Notes under the pieces: generated by a model
What the model was told of the DNA's origin: nothing
Databases searched by the model: none
What the model saw: only the letters and a program-made list of their open reading frames with translations
Assembly: GCF_030814655.1 (NCBI RefSeq)
Contig: NZ_JAUSVK010000001.1
Coordinates: 1,755,501 to 1,819,500, forward strand
From: Labrys monachus
GTDB taxonomy: Bacteria; Pseudomonadota; Alphaproteobacteria; Rhizobiales; Labraceae
Direction: 5' to 3'
Length of the DNA stretch: 64,000 nucleotides
Program-made: the position numbers and the translations under genes
Part shown: piece by piece, positions 52,457 through 61,755 of the stretch
Layout of the letters: each line of letters begins with the position of its first letter
Position numbering within the stretch: position 1 is the first letter of the stretch

Positions 52457-52657
52457 GCTCGAGCCGGCCTGATCGATCCGCAAGCGGCAGGCATGCCGAT
52501 CGCCCCCCGGCTCCATCTCCGCGCTGCGCTCGTATGATTTCCGCGAATGATGGCGCGCCGGTTCCGTGAAGAAGTCGAGTCGTGCCTATCCGGCTTTCGA
52601 GGTGCCGCGTGCCGGCACCGCGCAGCTCCGACGGACGGCGAGGGCCCCGCGTCCTGC

Positions 52658-53581
52658 CTACCGCCCGCTCACGGCGGAATTGGCCAGCACGGCGGCCGAG
52701 GCGCGGTTTTCGACGCCGAGCTTCACATAGATCTGCTCCAGATGCTTGTTCACGGTGCGCGGGCTGAGGCCGAGGATCTCGCCGATGTCGCGGTTCGACT
52801 TGCCGCGGGCGATCCACACCAGCACCTCGGCCTCGCGATTGGTGAGGGCGAAGCGGGAGCGCAGCTGCTCCTGCTCGCTCGCCGCGCGGTCGGCGGTGAG
52901 GCGGAACAGGAATTCGTCCGCCGAGGTCCGGCCCATGAAGCTCAGCTGCAGCCGGTCCTCGCCCGCCATGGCGGTATGCGGCGGGATCTCGCCCGGCGGG
53001 CGGTCGCGCAACTCGGCGACGAGGCCGGGCGGCAGGCGCAGCGGTCCGTCGCCGCCGGCGAAGGCGGCCGCGAGCAGGCGATGGGCCTGCGGCGTCGACC
53101 ACAGGATCTCGCCGAGCCGGTTGGCCGCGAACAGGAAGCGCCCCGTCGCGTCCAGCGCCGCATGGGCGCTCTGATAGGCCCGCGCATTGGCGAGGTGCAC
53201 GCGGATGCGCGCGAGCAGTTCGTCGATGTTGATGGGCTTGGTGAGATAGTCGACTCCGCCCGCCTCGAGGCCGCGCACGACATGCTCGGTCTCGCTCAAC
53301 CCGGTCATGAAGATGACGGGGACGGCGGCGATCGCCGCCATCGCCTTGAGGCGGCGGCAGGTCTCGAAACCGTCCATGCCGGGCATCACCGCATCGAGGA
53401 GGACGATGTCCGGCGTGACGCGGCCGACGACGGCGAGCGCCTGCGTGCCGGAGGTCGATGCCAGCACGGTGAAGCCGGCCGGTTCGAGCGCATCCGTCAG
53501 CATGCCCAGCGCGTCGGCCGAATCGTCGACGACGAGCACGATGCTGCGGGGGCCGGCGCCGGGCGCGAGCGGGTCACTCAT
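52658..53581 (-). CDS. Response regulator with LuxR-type HTH
   Basis: A 307-residue response regulator. The receiver domain covers residues about 14-130 with acidic VVDDSADAL, phospho-acceptor Asp63 in IVLLDAVMPGMDG and the KPI lysine in YLTKPINIDELL. A middle region (140-235) resembles a degenerate PAS-like linker. The LuxR HTH is at 240-300 (FALTNREAEVLVWIARGKSN, RDIGEILGLSPRTVNKHLEQ). It overlaps the stop of the NCS1-kinase gene by 8 bases, so it is the cognate partner. Likely targets are the divergent urt genes and its own operon. Confidence 0.93.
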   Translation of the reverse strand: MSDPLAPGAGPRSIVLVVDDSADALGMLTDALEPAGFTVLASTSGTQALAVVGRVTPDIVLLDAVMPGMDGFETCRRLKAMAAIAAVPVIFMTGLSETEHVVRGLEAGGVDYLTKPINIDELLARIRVHLANARAYQSAHAALDATGRFLFAANRLGEILWSTPQAHRLLAAAFAGGDGPLRLPPGLVAELRDRPPGEIPPHTAMAGEDRLQLSFMGRTSADEFLFRLTADRAASEQEQLRSRFALTNREAEVLVWIARGKSNRDIGEILGLSPRTVNKHLEQIYVKLGVENRASAAVLANSAVSGR

Positions 53582-56500
53582 GCGCGTCCATCGCCTCCAG
53601 CACGGCCGTGTAGCGGTCGAAATCGAAATTGCGCAGGTGGCGGCGGATCTCCTCGACGAAGGGCAGGGTGGACGGGTCGCCGGCGAGCTGGGCGAGCTTG
53701 GCCTCGATGCCCCTGACATAGCCGATGCGCCCGAGTTCGAGCAGTTCCTCGACATGGGCCGCGCCGGGGCTCACCAGGGGAGCCGCCTCCGCCGCCGCCT
53801 GCGCGGGCTCGGCCTCCACCCACGGCCTGTCGAGCCATTCCAGCCTCATGAGGGCGCCGATGCGCTGCAGCAGCTGGGCGAGGTCGAAGGGCTTGGCGAG
53901 CGTCTCGTCATGGGCGTCCCCGGCGGTCTCGCTGTCGGCGGGCGCCGGCGGCGTCTCGCCGATATTGGCCGAGAGCATGAGGATGGGCGCCTGCACCCTG
54001 GCGACCTCGCGCAAGCTGCGCGCCAGGTCCCAGCCGTTCATGCCCGGCATGGAGATGTCGAGCAGGAAGAGATCGGGCCGGCTGTGCTCGACGAGGGCGA
54101 GGCAGGTCGCGCCGTCGCGCGCCACCAGCACGGTGAAGCCGAGCGGCTCGAGGATCTCGCGCATGAGGTCCTGGTGGTCCTGGTCGTCGTCGGCGACCAG
54201 GATGGTGCGCCGGGGACCGGCATAGCCGCGGATGCTGACGGCCGGCGGCGCCGAGGTGCTGGCGACCGCCGACAGCATCATCCGCACCTGGAAGGCCGAC
54301 CCCCGGCCGGGCGTGCTGGTGACCGAGATCTCGCCGCCCATGATCTGGGCGAGCAGCCTGGTGATGGTGAGGCCGAGCCCGAGGCCGGGCGGCTGGGGGG
54401 CGCCGCCCGCGGCATGGCTGCCGCGTTCGAACGGCTCGAAGATGCGGTCGAGGTCGGAGGCGGGAATGCCGGCGCCGCTGTCCTCGACGACGAAGGTGGC
54501 GATCTGGCTGCGATAGGCGATGCGCAGCCAGATATGGCCTTCCGCGGTGAACTTGATGGCGTTGGACAGCAGGTTGATCAGGATCTGCCGCAGGCGCTTC
54601 TCGTCGGCCCGCACCGTCTCCGGCAGGGTATCCGGGCGGCTGAAGCGGAAGTCCAGCCCCTTGGCCTGGGCCTGCAGCCGGAACATGTCGACGAGCTGGT
54701 CGAGGAATTCGCTGAGGCGGATGTCGTTGCGCTGGAGCTGGAAGCGCCCGGCCTCGATCTTGGAGATGTCGAGCAGGCCGTCGATGAGGCCGGACAGATG
54801 CTCGGCGCTGCGGCGGATCACCCGCACGCCGCCCTGGCGGTGGAGAGGGATCGATTCGTCCCGCTCCAGGATCTGGGCATAGCCGAGCACGGCGTTGAGG
54901 GGTGTCCGCAATTCATGGCTGAGCCCGACGACGTAGCGGCTCTTGGCGAGGTTGGCGGCTTCCGCCACGTCCTTGGCCCGCTGCAGGGCGGCATCGGTGC
55001 GCCGGTGCGCCTCGATCTCCTTGAGCAGCAGCGTCGTCTGGCGCGCCGATTCCTCCTGCGCCACGCGCCGGCTCTCATGGGCGAGCACGAAGAACCACGC
55101 GACGACGCCGGAGACGATGAGCAGGATGAAGAAGGAAACCCAGAGCGCCTGGTTGATGGCGGCCGAATGGAGGCGGCCGAAGCCGGCGGCCTGGAAAGAA
55201 ATTAGATAAAGAATGAGGCCTATCACGCTGACGAACAACGTGAATGTTCCCAGAAACTGGATGAGGCGCGGGCTGAGGTGCCGCCCGATGAAGCGTGGCA
55301 TGGTGGCTTCGATGGCCTCGCTGAGCTGCGCCTGCAGCTTGGCGTTCGGCTTGCACAGATCGTGGCAGCGCGCATCCAGCGAGCAGCACAGCGAGCAGAT
55401 CGGCCCCGAATAGGCCGGGCAATAGGCCATGTCTTCGGGCTCGAAGGCATGCTCGCAGATGCTGCAGCGGATTTCCGCCTGCAGGCGCCAGGCGGCGCGC
55501 GGCTTGCGGGCGAGGTAATAGCGTCCGCGCGTCAGCGCCGCGATGGCCGGGGCGGTGACGAGGGCGACGCCGAGTGCGACGAAGGGGGCGAGCGCCTTGA
55601 GGACGTCGCCGAACAGGCCGGCGGCCGCCAGCAGGGCGCAGCCCGCCGCGATCGCCATCGCGCCGGTGCCGACGGGATTGACGTCGTAGAGATGGGCGCG
55701 CTTGAACTCGATGCCCTCAGGCGAAAGCCCGAGCGGCTTGTTGATGGCGAGGTCGGCGACGATGGCGCCGAGCCAGGCGACGGCGACGACGGCGAACAGG
55801 CCGAGGATCTGCTCCAGCGCCTCATAGATGCCGAGCTCCATCAGGAGAAGGGCGATGGCGACGTTGAAGATCAGCCAGACGACCCGGCCCGGATGGCTGT
55901 GCGTGAGGCGCGAGAAGAAATTCGACCAGGCCAGCGAGCCGGCATAGGCGTTCATCACATTGATCTTGAGCTGCGACACCACCACGAAGGCGGCCGTCAG
56001 CACGGTGACGGCCTGCGGCCATGGCAGCACGTAGCCGAAGGCGAGGCGGTACATCTGCGCCGGCTCGGCCGCATGCTCGGGCGGGACGCCGTGGGCCAGC
56101 ACCAGCACGGCGAGGAAGGAGCCGAACAGCAGCTTGGGCGCGCCGAGGACGATCCAGCCGGGGCCGGCGGCGAGCAGCGACAGGAGCCAGCCGCGCCGCG
56201 AGCCGTTGGCGGGCAGGAAACGCAGGACGTCGACCTGCTCGCCGATCTGCGGCATGAGGGCGAGGATCACCGAGGCCGCGCCGCCGAATTTGAGGATGTC
56301 GAGGGCGTCGTTGCCGCCATGCAGCCCGGCGAAATGCGTCCATCGCGTGAAGGCGCCGGGATCGCTGGCGAGGATGAAGCCGACGGGCAGCACGTTGAGG
56401 ATGATCCACAAGGGCTGGGTGATCAGCTGGAAGCGGCTGATCCAGGTGATGCCGTGCGTCACCAGCGGGATGACGGCGACGGCGCTGACGACATAACCGA

Positions 56501-56951
56501 TCCACAGCGGCAGGCCGAAGCACAGCTGCAGCGCCGTCGACATGATCGAGGCTTCGATGGCGAAGAGGATGAAGGTGAAGGTGGCGTAGATCAGCGAGGT
56601 GACGGTCGAGCCGATATAGCCGAAGCCGGCGCCGCGGGTGAGCAGGTCGATGTCGACGCCGTAGCGGGCGGCATAGCGGCTGATCGGCAGCGCCGTGGCG
56701 AACAGGATGATTCCGACGACCAGGGTCGCGACCAGCGTATTGGTGAAGCCGTAGGACAAAGTGATGGCGCCGCCGATCGCCTCGAGCGCGAGGAAGGAGA
56801 TCGCGCCGATGGCGGTCTGCGACACGCGGCTGGCCGACCAGCGGCGCGCGCTCTTGGCGGTGAAGCGCAGCGCGTAGTCTTCCAGCGTCTGGTTGGCGAC
56901 CCAGCGATTATAAGCCCGCCGCACGGGAAGAATACGTTGGCGGACAGGCAT
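53574..56951 (-). CDS. NCS1-transporter/hybrid histidine kinase fusion
   Basis: A 1125-residue protein. Residues about 20-480 are a complete NCS1-type (cytosine/purine/allantoin permease) domain with about 12 membrane segments (RRWSASRVSQTAIGAISFLA, GAGFGYIGSTVTSLIYATFT). A Cys-rich cluster follows (CSICE...CPAYSGPICSLCCSLDARC, about 496-533; possible metal site), then two more membrane segments (565-625), a coiled-coil, HisKA with His679 (GLSHELRTPLNAVLG), HATPase_c (NLLSNAIKF, GLGLGLTITRLLAQ), a receiver (LFLLDISMPGMNG) and a short helical tail. It is comparable in plan to CbrA-type transporter-kinases. Divergent from urtA; probably senses a nitrogenous solute. Confidence 0.92.
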   Translation of the reverse strand: MPVRQRILPVRRAYNRWVANQTLEDYALRFTAKSARRWSASRVSQTAIGAISFLALEAIGGAITLSYGFTNTLVATLVVGIILFATALPISRYAARYGVDIDLLTRGAGFGYIGSTVTSLIYATFTFILFAIEASIMSTALQLCFGLPLWIGYVVSAVAVIPLVTHGITWISRFQLITQPLWIILNVLPVGFILASDPGAFTRWTHFAGLHGGNDALDILKFGGAASVILALMPQIGEQVDVLRFLPANGSRRGWLLSLLAAGPGWIVLGAPKLLFGSFLAVLVLAHGVPPEHAAEPAQMYRLAFGYVLPWPQAVTVLTAAFVVVSQLKINVMNAYAGSLAWSNFFSRLTHSHPGRVVWLIFNVAIALLLMELGIYEALEQILGLFAVVAVAWLGAIVADLAINKPLGLSPEGIEFKRAHLYDVNPVGTGAMAIAAGCALLAAAGLFGDVLKALAPFVALGVALVTAPAIAALTRGRYYLARKPRAAWRLQAEIRCSICEHAFEPEDMAYCPAYSGPICSLCCSLDARCHDLCKPNAKLQAQLSEAIEATMPRFIGRHLSPRLIQFLGTFTLFVSVIGLILYLISFQAAGFGRLHSAAINQALWVSFFILLIVSGVVAWFFVLAHESRRVAQEESARQTTLLLKEIEAHRRTDAALQRAKDVAEAANLAKSRYVVGLSHELRTPLNAVLGYAQILERDESIPLHRQGGVRVIRRSAEHLSGLIDGLLDISKIEAGRFQLQRNDIRLSEFLDQLVDMFRLQAQAKGLDFRFSRPDTLPETVRADEKRLRQILINLLSNAIKFTAEGHIWLRIAYRSQIATFVVEDSGAGIPASDLDRIFEPFERGSHAAGGAPQPPGLGLGLTITRLLAQIMGGEISVTSTPGRGSAFQVRMMLSAVASTSAPPAVSIRGYAGPRRTILVADDDQDHQDLMREILEPLGFTVLVARDGATCLALVEHSRPDLFLLDISMPGMNGWDLARSLREVARVQAPILMLSANIGETPPAPADSETAGDAHDETLAKPFDLAQLLQRIGALMRLEWLDRPWVEAEPAQAAAEAAPLVSPGAAHVEELLELGRIGYVRGIEAKLAQLAGDPSTLPFVEEIRRHLRNFDFDRYTAVLEAMDAHE

Positions 56952-57162
56952 TTATGATCGTCTCCTCATGTGTCTTGCAGGGAACGCGCGCGGCGCTGCG
57001 GACAAGCCGTGGCTTTCCTTCGCCCTGCGCGCGAGAGCGCTTCCCCGACCTCCTTGTCTTAGCAAACCGCGTGCCGGCCCGGTGCCCATTCTATGCGCGC
57101 CGCCGCCGCGGCACTGCTCAATATTTCGCCATGTGGAACAAATTAGCAGCACTTCGTCCCGA

Positions 57163-57180
57163 ATACGTCAATCGACGTAT
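57163..57180. promoter_or_regulatory. Palindromic operator candidate in kinase-urtA spacer
   Basis: ATACGTC-AATC-GACGTAT is a perfect inverted repeat with 7-bp arms, about 110 bases before the urtA start and 210 before the kinase start. It suits a dimeric regulator such as the LuxR-type response regulator. No clear sigma-54 or NtrC site was found by eye. Confidence 0.45.
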
Positions 57181-57288
57181 GTGCCGCATCACACAAAGGC
57201 GGTGAAGTCGCGGCATCGGCATGGTGACAGCCTGCCGGCACGCATTTCAGTCGGCGCGTCCGCCGTCCACATCGAAAGGGGAAACTCG

Positions 57289-58599
57289 ATGAAACTACCG
57301 GTGATCAACCGTCGCTCAGCCTTGCTGGGCCTCGCCGGCGCCGCCGGCGCGCTCGCCTTCGCCGGCGGCACGCGCTCGGCCTTCGCCGCCGGGGACACCA
57401 TCAAGGTCGGCGTGCTGCATTCGCTCAGCGGCACGATGGCGATCAGCGAGACGACGCTGAAGGACGTCATGCTGATGCTGATCGAGGAGCAGAACAAGAA
57501 GGGCGGCCTGCTCGGCAAGAAGCTCGAAGCCGTCGTCGTCGATCCCGCTTCCAACTGGCCGCTCTTCGCCGAGAAGGCGCGCGAGCTGATCACCAAGGAT
57601 GGCTGCGTCGCCACCTTCGGCTGCTGGACCTCGGTTTCCCGCAAATCCGTGCTGCCGGTGTTCGAGGAGCTGAACTCCATCCTGTTCTACCCGGTGCAGT
57701 TCGAGGGCGAGGAGTCCTCCAAGAACATCTTCTACACCGGCGCCGCCCCGAACCAGCAGGCCATCCCCGCCGTCGACTATCTGATGGCGAACGAGGACGT
57801 GAAGCGCTGGGTGCTCGCCGGCACCGACTATGTCTATCCGCGCACCACCAACAAGATCCTGGAAGCCTATCTCAAGGCCAAGGGCGTGGCGCCGGAAGAC
57901 ATCATGATCAACTACACGCCGTTCGGCCAGTCCGACTGGCAGACGATCGTCTCCGACATCAAGAAGTTCGGCTCCGCCGGCAAGAAGACGGCCGTGGTCT
58001 CCACCATCAATGGTGACGCCAACGTGCCCTTCTACAAGGAGCTCGGCAACCAGGGGATCAAGGCCACCGACATCCCGGTCGTCGCCTTCTCGGTCGGCGA
58101 GGAAGAACTCGCCGGCATGGACAAGAAGCCGCTCGTCGGCCATCTCGCCGCCTGGAACTACTTCATGTCGGTCGACACGCCCGAGAACAAGGCGTTCATC
58201 GACAAGTGGCATGCCTTCACGAAGAAGGCGAACCGCACCACCAACGACCCGATGGAAGCCCATTACATCGGCTTCAACATGTGGGTTGCGGCGGTGACGG
58301 CGGCCGGCACCACCGATTCGGACGCGGTGCAGGACGCGCTGATCGGCATCTCCGTACCCAACCTGTCGGGCGGCCTCTCCACCATGATGCCGAACCACTA
58401 CATCACCAAGCCGGTGCTGATCGGCGAGATCCAGGAGGACGGCCAGTTCAACATCGTCCAGCAGTCGCCGATGGTCGTCGGCGACGAATGGTCCGACTAT
58501 CTCGACGGCTCGAAGGACCTCATCGCCGATTGGCGCAAGCCGATGTCCTGCGGCAATTTCAACGTCAAGATCGGCAAATGCGGCGGCAAGGCCGCCTGA
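57289..58599 (+). CDS. urtA: Urea ABC transporter substrate-binding protein UrtA
   Basis: A 436-residue periplasmic binding protein of the amide-urea type. The N-terminus MKLPVINRRSALLGLAGAAG carries Arg8-Arg9 before a hydrophobic stretch, a likely Tat signal, cleaved near AFA-A at 32. The mature part starts DTIKVGVLHSLSGTMAISET and contains FTGCWTSVSRK-like FGCWTSVSRKSVLPVFEE and FYTGAAPNQQ, typical of UrtA. The start at 57289 follows AAAGGGGA. It is the first gene of urtABCDE and binds urea or short amides. A class B REP element follows it, before urtB. Confidence 0.96.
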   Translation: MKLPVINRRSALLGLAGAAGALAFAGGTRSAFAAGDTIKVGVLHSLSGTMAISETTLKDVMLMLIEEQNKKGGLLGKKLEAVVVDPASNWPLFAEKARELITKDGCVATFGCWTSVSRKSVLPVFEELNSILFYPVQFEGEESSKNIFYTGAAPNQQAIPAVDYLMANEDVKRWVLAGTDYVYPRTTNKILEAYLKAKGVAPEDIMINYTPFGQSDWQTIVSDIKKFGSAGKKTAVVSTINGDANVPFYKELGNQGIKATDIPVVAFSVGEEELAGMDKKPLVGHLAAWNYFMSVDTPENKAFIDKWHAFTKKANRTTNDPMEAHYIGFNMWVAAVTAAGTTDSDAVQDALIGISVPNLSGGLSTMMPNHYITKPVLIGEIQEDGQFNIVQQSPMVVGDEWSDYLDGSKDLIADWRKPMSCGNFNVKIGKCGGKAA

Positions 58600-58710
58600 T
58601 CCAAGGCTACCTCACTTGGCGGGCCGCTCTCCGGAGCGGCCCTTCCCCGGGTGCCGCAAGCCCGGGATCGCGGGCATCCTGCCCCTATGCTCTTACCCGG
58701 GCCGGCGATT

Positions 58711-58790
58711 GGAGGGGCGATCACCGATCGACCTCTTCCTTTCCGGCAGGCTCGGCGTTTCCAAGAAGGGCGATCGGTGATCGCCCCTCC
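58711..58790. repeat. REP/BIME-like repeat, class B arms, inside urt operon
   Basis: A perfect 20-bp inverted repeat (GGAGGGGCGATCACCGATCG at 58711-58730 and complement at 58771-58790) surrounds a core ACCTCTTCCTTTCCGGCAGG then CTCGGCGTTTCCAAGAAGGG. A degenerate class A copy (GCCTGCCTCTTCG ... GCCTGCGGTCCC) follows at about 58827-58892. Both lie between urtA and urtB and could shape mRNA stability within the operon. Confidence 0.85.
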
Positions 58791-58906
58791 ATCGCCACGC
58801 CTTACCCGGCCAAGTCAGCGCATCAGGGCACCCCTGCCTGCCTCTTCGTCGAACGGGACATTTTCAACGGCGGGCAGAATGCCTGCGGTCCCAGGAAAAT
58901 CGAGCC

Positions 58907-60499
58907 ATGCAAGCGCTTCTTCGCATCTCCGGATTGATCCTTCTCCTGCTGCTGGCGGGCGTCTCGGCGGCGCTCGCCGACGGCGCCGTTCAATCCAAGC
59001 TCGCGACCGACAAATATGACGAGATCGATGCGGGCGTCACCGCGCTCGCCGCCAGCGGCGATCCGCAGGCCCCTGCCATCATCGCGGCGCTCGCCGACGG
59101 CAAGCTCAGCTACGATCCGGCGACCAAAGGGCTCTATTACCTCAAGGGCGAGGATCTCATCGAAGGCGCCACCGGCAACAAGGCCGGCGCCGCGCCGCCC
59201 GGCCTGAAGAAGGTCAAGCTCAACAACCGCGTGCGCCGCGCCATCGACGCCGCGCAGGGCGCCCTGACGCTGATGGCGCCCGACCCGGCGACGCGGCTCT
59301 CGGCGGCCGATGCGGTGTTCAAGTCGCGCGACGCCACCGCTCTGCCCCTGCTGGAGAAGGCGCTCGCCGCCGAGACCGACGCGTCTGTCCGCACGGCGCT
59401 GGAGCGCGCCCGCGCCGCCATCGTCTTCCTCTCCCCGGGCGCTGCGGAAGCGGATCGGATCACCGCCGCCAAGCTGATCGCGACGCGCGGCGACCAGGAT
59501 GCGCTCGGCCTGCTGCAATCCCTGCCCGACGATGCGCCCCCGGCGCTGCGGGACGAGGCTGCGGCCGGCGTCAAGTCGATCAATGAAGGCCTCATCCTGT
59601 GGAGCGCGGCGCAGAACCTGTGGTTCGGCCTCTCGCTCGGCTCGGTGCTGCTGCTCGCGGCGATCGGCCTCGCCATCACCTTCGGCGTGATGGGCGTGAT
59701 CAACATGGCACATGGCGAGATGGTGATGCTCGGCGCCTACACCACCTTCGTCGTCCAGCAGGCGATCCGCACCTATGCGCCGGCGCTGTTCGACTATTCG
59801 ATGCTCCTGTCCATTCCGCTCGCCTTCCTCTTCGCCGGCGCGGTCGGCGTGCTGATCGAGCGCACCATCATCCGCTGGCTCTATGGCCGCCCGCTGGAGA
59901 CGCTGCTGGCGACCTGGGGCGTCAGCCTCATCCTGCAGCAGGCCGTCCGCACCCTCTTCGGGCCAACGAACCAGGATGTCGGGGCGCCCGCCTTCATGAC
60001 AGGCTCCTTCGCCCTCGGCGGGCTCGACATCACCTGGAACCGCCTGTGGATCGTCGCCTTCGCCGGCCTCGTCTTCGCCGCCCTGCTGTTCGTGCTGCGC
60101 TTCACGCGGTTCGGCCTGCAGATGCGCGCGGTGACGCAGAACCGGCGCATGGCGTCGGCGATGGGCATCCGCACCAACTGGGTCGACGCCATGACCTTCG
60201 GCCTCGGCTCCGGTATCGCCGGCCTGGCGGGCGTGGCGCTCTCGCAGATCGACAATGTCTCGCCCAATCTCGGCACCGGCTACATCATCGACTCCTTCCT
60301 CGTCGTGGTCTTCGGCGGCGTCGGCAATCTCTGGGGCACGCTGGTGGGCGCGATGACGCTCGGCATCGCCAACAAGCTGCTCGAACCCTTCGCCGGCGCC
60401 GTCCTCGGCAAGATCGCGCTGCTGGTGCTCGTCATCCTCTTCATCCAGAAACGCCCGCGCGGACTGTTCGCACTCAAGGGCAGGGCGGTGGAACAATGA
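58907..60499 (+). CDS. urtB: Urea ABC transporter permease UrtB
   Basis: A 530-residue permease. A signal-like segment (LILLLLLAGVSAALA) is followed by about 200 residues of helical, HEAT-like periplasmic sequence, a known UrtB feature, then a LivH-type permease domain from about residue 235 (LGSVLLLAAIGLAITFGVMG, NMAHGEMVMLGAY). FTRFGLQMRAVTQNRRMASAMG is the cytosolic coupling region. It forms the translocation channel with UrtC. Its stop overlaps the urtC start as ATGA. Confidence 0.96.
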   Translation: MQALLRISGLILLLLLAGVSAALADGAVQSKLATDKYDEIDAGVTALAASGDPQAPAIIAALADGKLSYDPATKGLYYLKGEDLIEGATGNKAGAAPPGLKKVKLNNRVRRAIDAAQGALTLMAPDPATRLSAADAVFKSRDATALPLLEKALAAETDASVRTALERARAAIVFLSPGAAEADRITAAKLIATRGDQDALGLLQSLPDDAPPALRDEAAAGVKSINEGLILWSAAQNLWFGLSLGSVLLLAAIGLAITFGVMGVINMAHGEMVMLGAYTTFVVQQAIRTYAPALFDYSMLLSIPLAFLFAGAVGVLIERTIIRWLYGRPLETLLATWGVSLILQQAVRTLFGPTNQDVGAPAFMTGSFALGGLDITWNRLWIVAFAGLVFAALLFVLRFTRFGLQMRAVTQNRRMASAMGIRTNWVDAMTFGLGSGIAGLAGVALSQIDNVSPNLGTGYIIDSFLVVVFGGVGNLWGTLVGAMTLGIANKLLEPFAGAVLGKIALLVLVILFIQKRPRGLFALKGRAVEQ

Positions 60500-61638
60500 T
60501 CACGACCAGGCTCCTCGCCGACCGCCGCGGCCTCGTCTTCCTGGGCATCCTCCTGCTGCTCGCCGTCGCGCTTCCCTATTGCCATATGGGGTTGCCGGAG
60601 ACCTCGCCCTTCCATGTCCCCGACTGGGTGGTCGGCCTGATCGGCAAATATCTGTGCTATGCGCTCCTCGCCATCGCGCTCGACCTCGTCTGGGGCTATT
60701 GCGGCATCCTTTCGCTCGGCCATGGCGCCTTCTTCGCGCTCGGCGGCTATGCGATGGGCATGTATCTGATGCGCCAGATCGGCCCGCGCGGCCAATATGG
60801 CGACCCGGTCCTGCCCGATTTCATGGTGTTCCTGAACTGGAGGCACCTGCCGCTGACCTGGTACGGCTTCGACTTCTTCCCCTATGCGATGCTGATGGTG
60901 CTGGTGGTGCCCGGCGTGCTCGCCTTCGTGTTCGGCTGGCTGGCCTTCCGCTCGCGCGTCACCGGCGTCTACCTCTCCATCATCACGCAGGCGATGACCT
61001 ATGCGCTGATGCTGGCCTTCTTCCGTAACGACATGGGCTTCGGCGGCAATAACGGCCTGACCGACTTCAAGGACATCCTCGGCTACGACATCACCGCGGC
61101 TTCGACCCGCACCGTGCTGCTCGTCCTCACCATCGCGGCGCTGGCGCTCGGCTACCTCGTCGCCCGCTTCATCGTCACCTCCAAGCTCGGCAAGGTGCTG
61201 CTCGGGGTGCGCGACGCCGAAAGCCGCACGCGGTTCCTCGGCTACCGCGTCGAGCAGTACAAGCTCTTCGTGTTCGTGGTCTCGGCCTGCATGGCGGGCG
61301 TCGCGGGCGCCCTCTACGTGCCGCAGGTCGGCATCATCAATCCCGGCGAGTTCACGCCGGCCAATTCCATCGAGGTGGTGATCTGGGTCGCGGTCGGCGG
61401 CCGCGGCACGCTGGTCGGCGCGGCGCTCGGCGCCGTGCTGGTGAACCTCGCCAAGACGATCTTCACCTCGGGCATCTTCGCCCCCTACTGGCTGTTCGTG
61501 CTCGGCGGCCTCTTCGTCGTGGTCACGCTGTTCCTGCCGAAGGGCGTGGTGGGCACGCTGGGACAATGGAAGGCCCGCCGCCGCCCGCCCTCCGAGCCGG
61601 CGAAACCTTCCAAGGTCGCCGAAGCCGCGGCCGAATGA
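60496..61638 (+). CDS. urtC: Urea ABC transporter permease UrtC
   Basis: A 380-residue LivM-type permease with about 9-10 membrane segments. Family motifs are CYALLAIALDLVWGYCGILS, LGHGAFFALGGYAMGMYLMR, VYLSIITQAMTYALML and KVLLGVRDAESRTRFLGY. It starts at ATG 60496 with a 4-base overlap to urtB; the longer frame from 59599 lies inside urtB and is not used. A REP-like repeat with 29-bp arms separates it from urtD. Confidence 0.96.
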   Translation: MITTRLLADRRGLVFLGILLLLAVALPYCHMGLPETSPFHVPDWVVGLIGKYLCYALLAIALDLVWGYCGILSLGHGAFFALGGYAMGMYLMRQIGPRGQYGDPVLPDFMVFLNWRHLPLTWYGFDFFPYAMLMVLVVPGVLAFVFGWLAFRSRVTGVYLSIITQAMTYALMLAFFRNDMGFGGNNGLTDFKDILGYDITAASTRTVLLVLTIAALALGYLVARFIVTSKLGKVLLGVRDAESRTRFLGYRVEQYKLFVFVVSACMAGVAGALYVPQVGIINPGEFTPANSIEVVIWVAVGGRGTLVGAALGAVLVNLAKTIFTSGIFAPYWLFVLGGLFVVVTLFLPKGVVGTLGQWKARRRPPSEPAKPSKVAEAAAE

Positions 61639-61656
61639 GGAGGGCGCGATGAAGGC

Positions 61657-61748
61657 TTCCCGGGTGCGCGGACGTCCTCGTCCGCTCTTGGAAACGCTGA
61701 GCCAGCAGGATGGAAAGAGGCGGACGAGGACGTCCGCGCACCCGGGAA
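61657..61748. repeat. REP/BIME-like repeat, class C, perfect 29-bp arms
   Basis: Arms at 61657-61685 and 61720-61748 are perfectly complementary over 29 bases (TTCCCGGGTGCGCGGACGTC ...), around a 34-nt core that on the minus strand reads CTCTTTCCATCCTGCTGGCT then CAGCGTTTCCAAGA. It sits inside the urt operon between urtC and urtD, 8 bases before the urtD start. Confidence 0.9.
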
Positions 61749-61755
61749 TCGCAGC

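Noticed and set aside
57190-57288. Sigma-54 / NtrC promoter for urtA
   Set aside because: The nearest match (CCGGCACGCATTTCAGT) departs from TGGCAC-N5-TTGC at the essential -12 positions.
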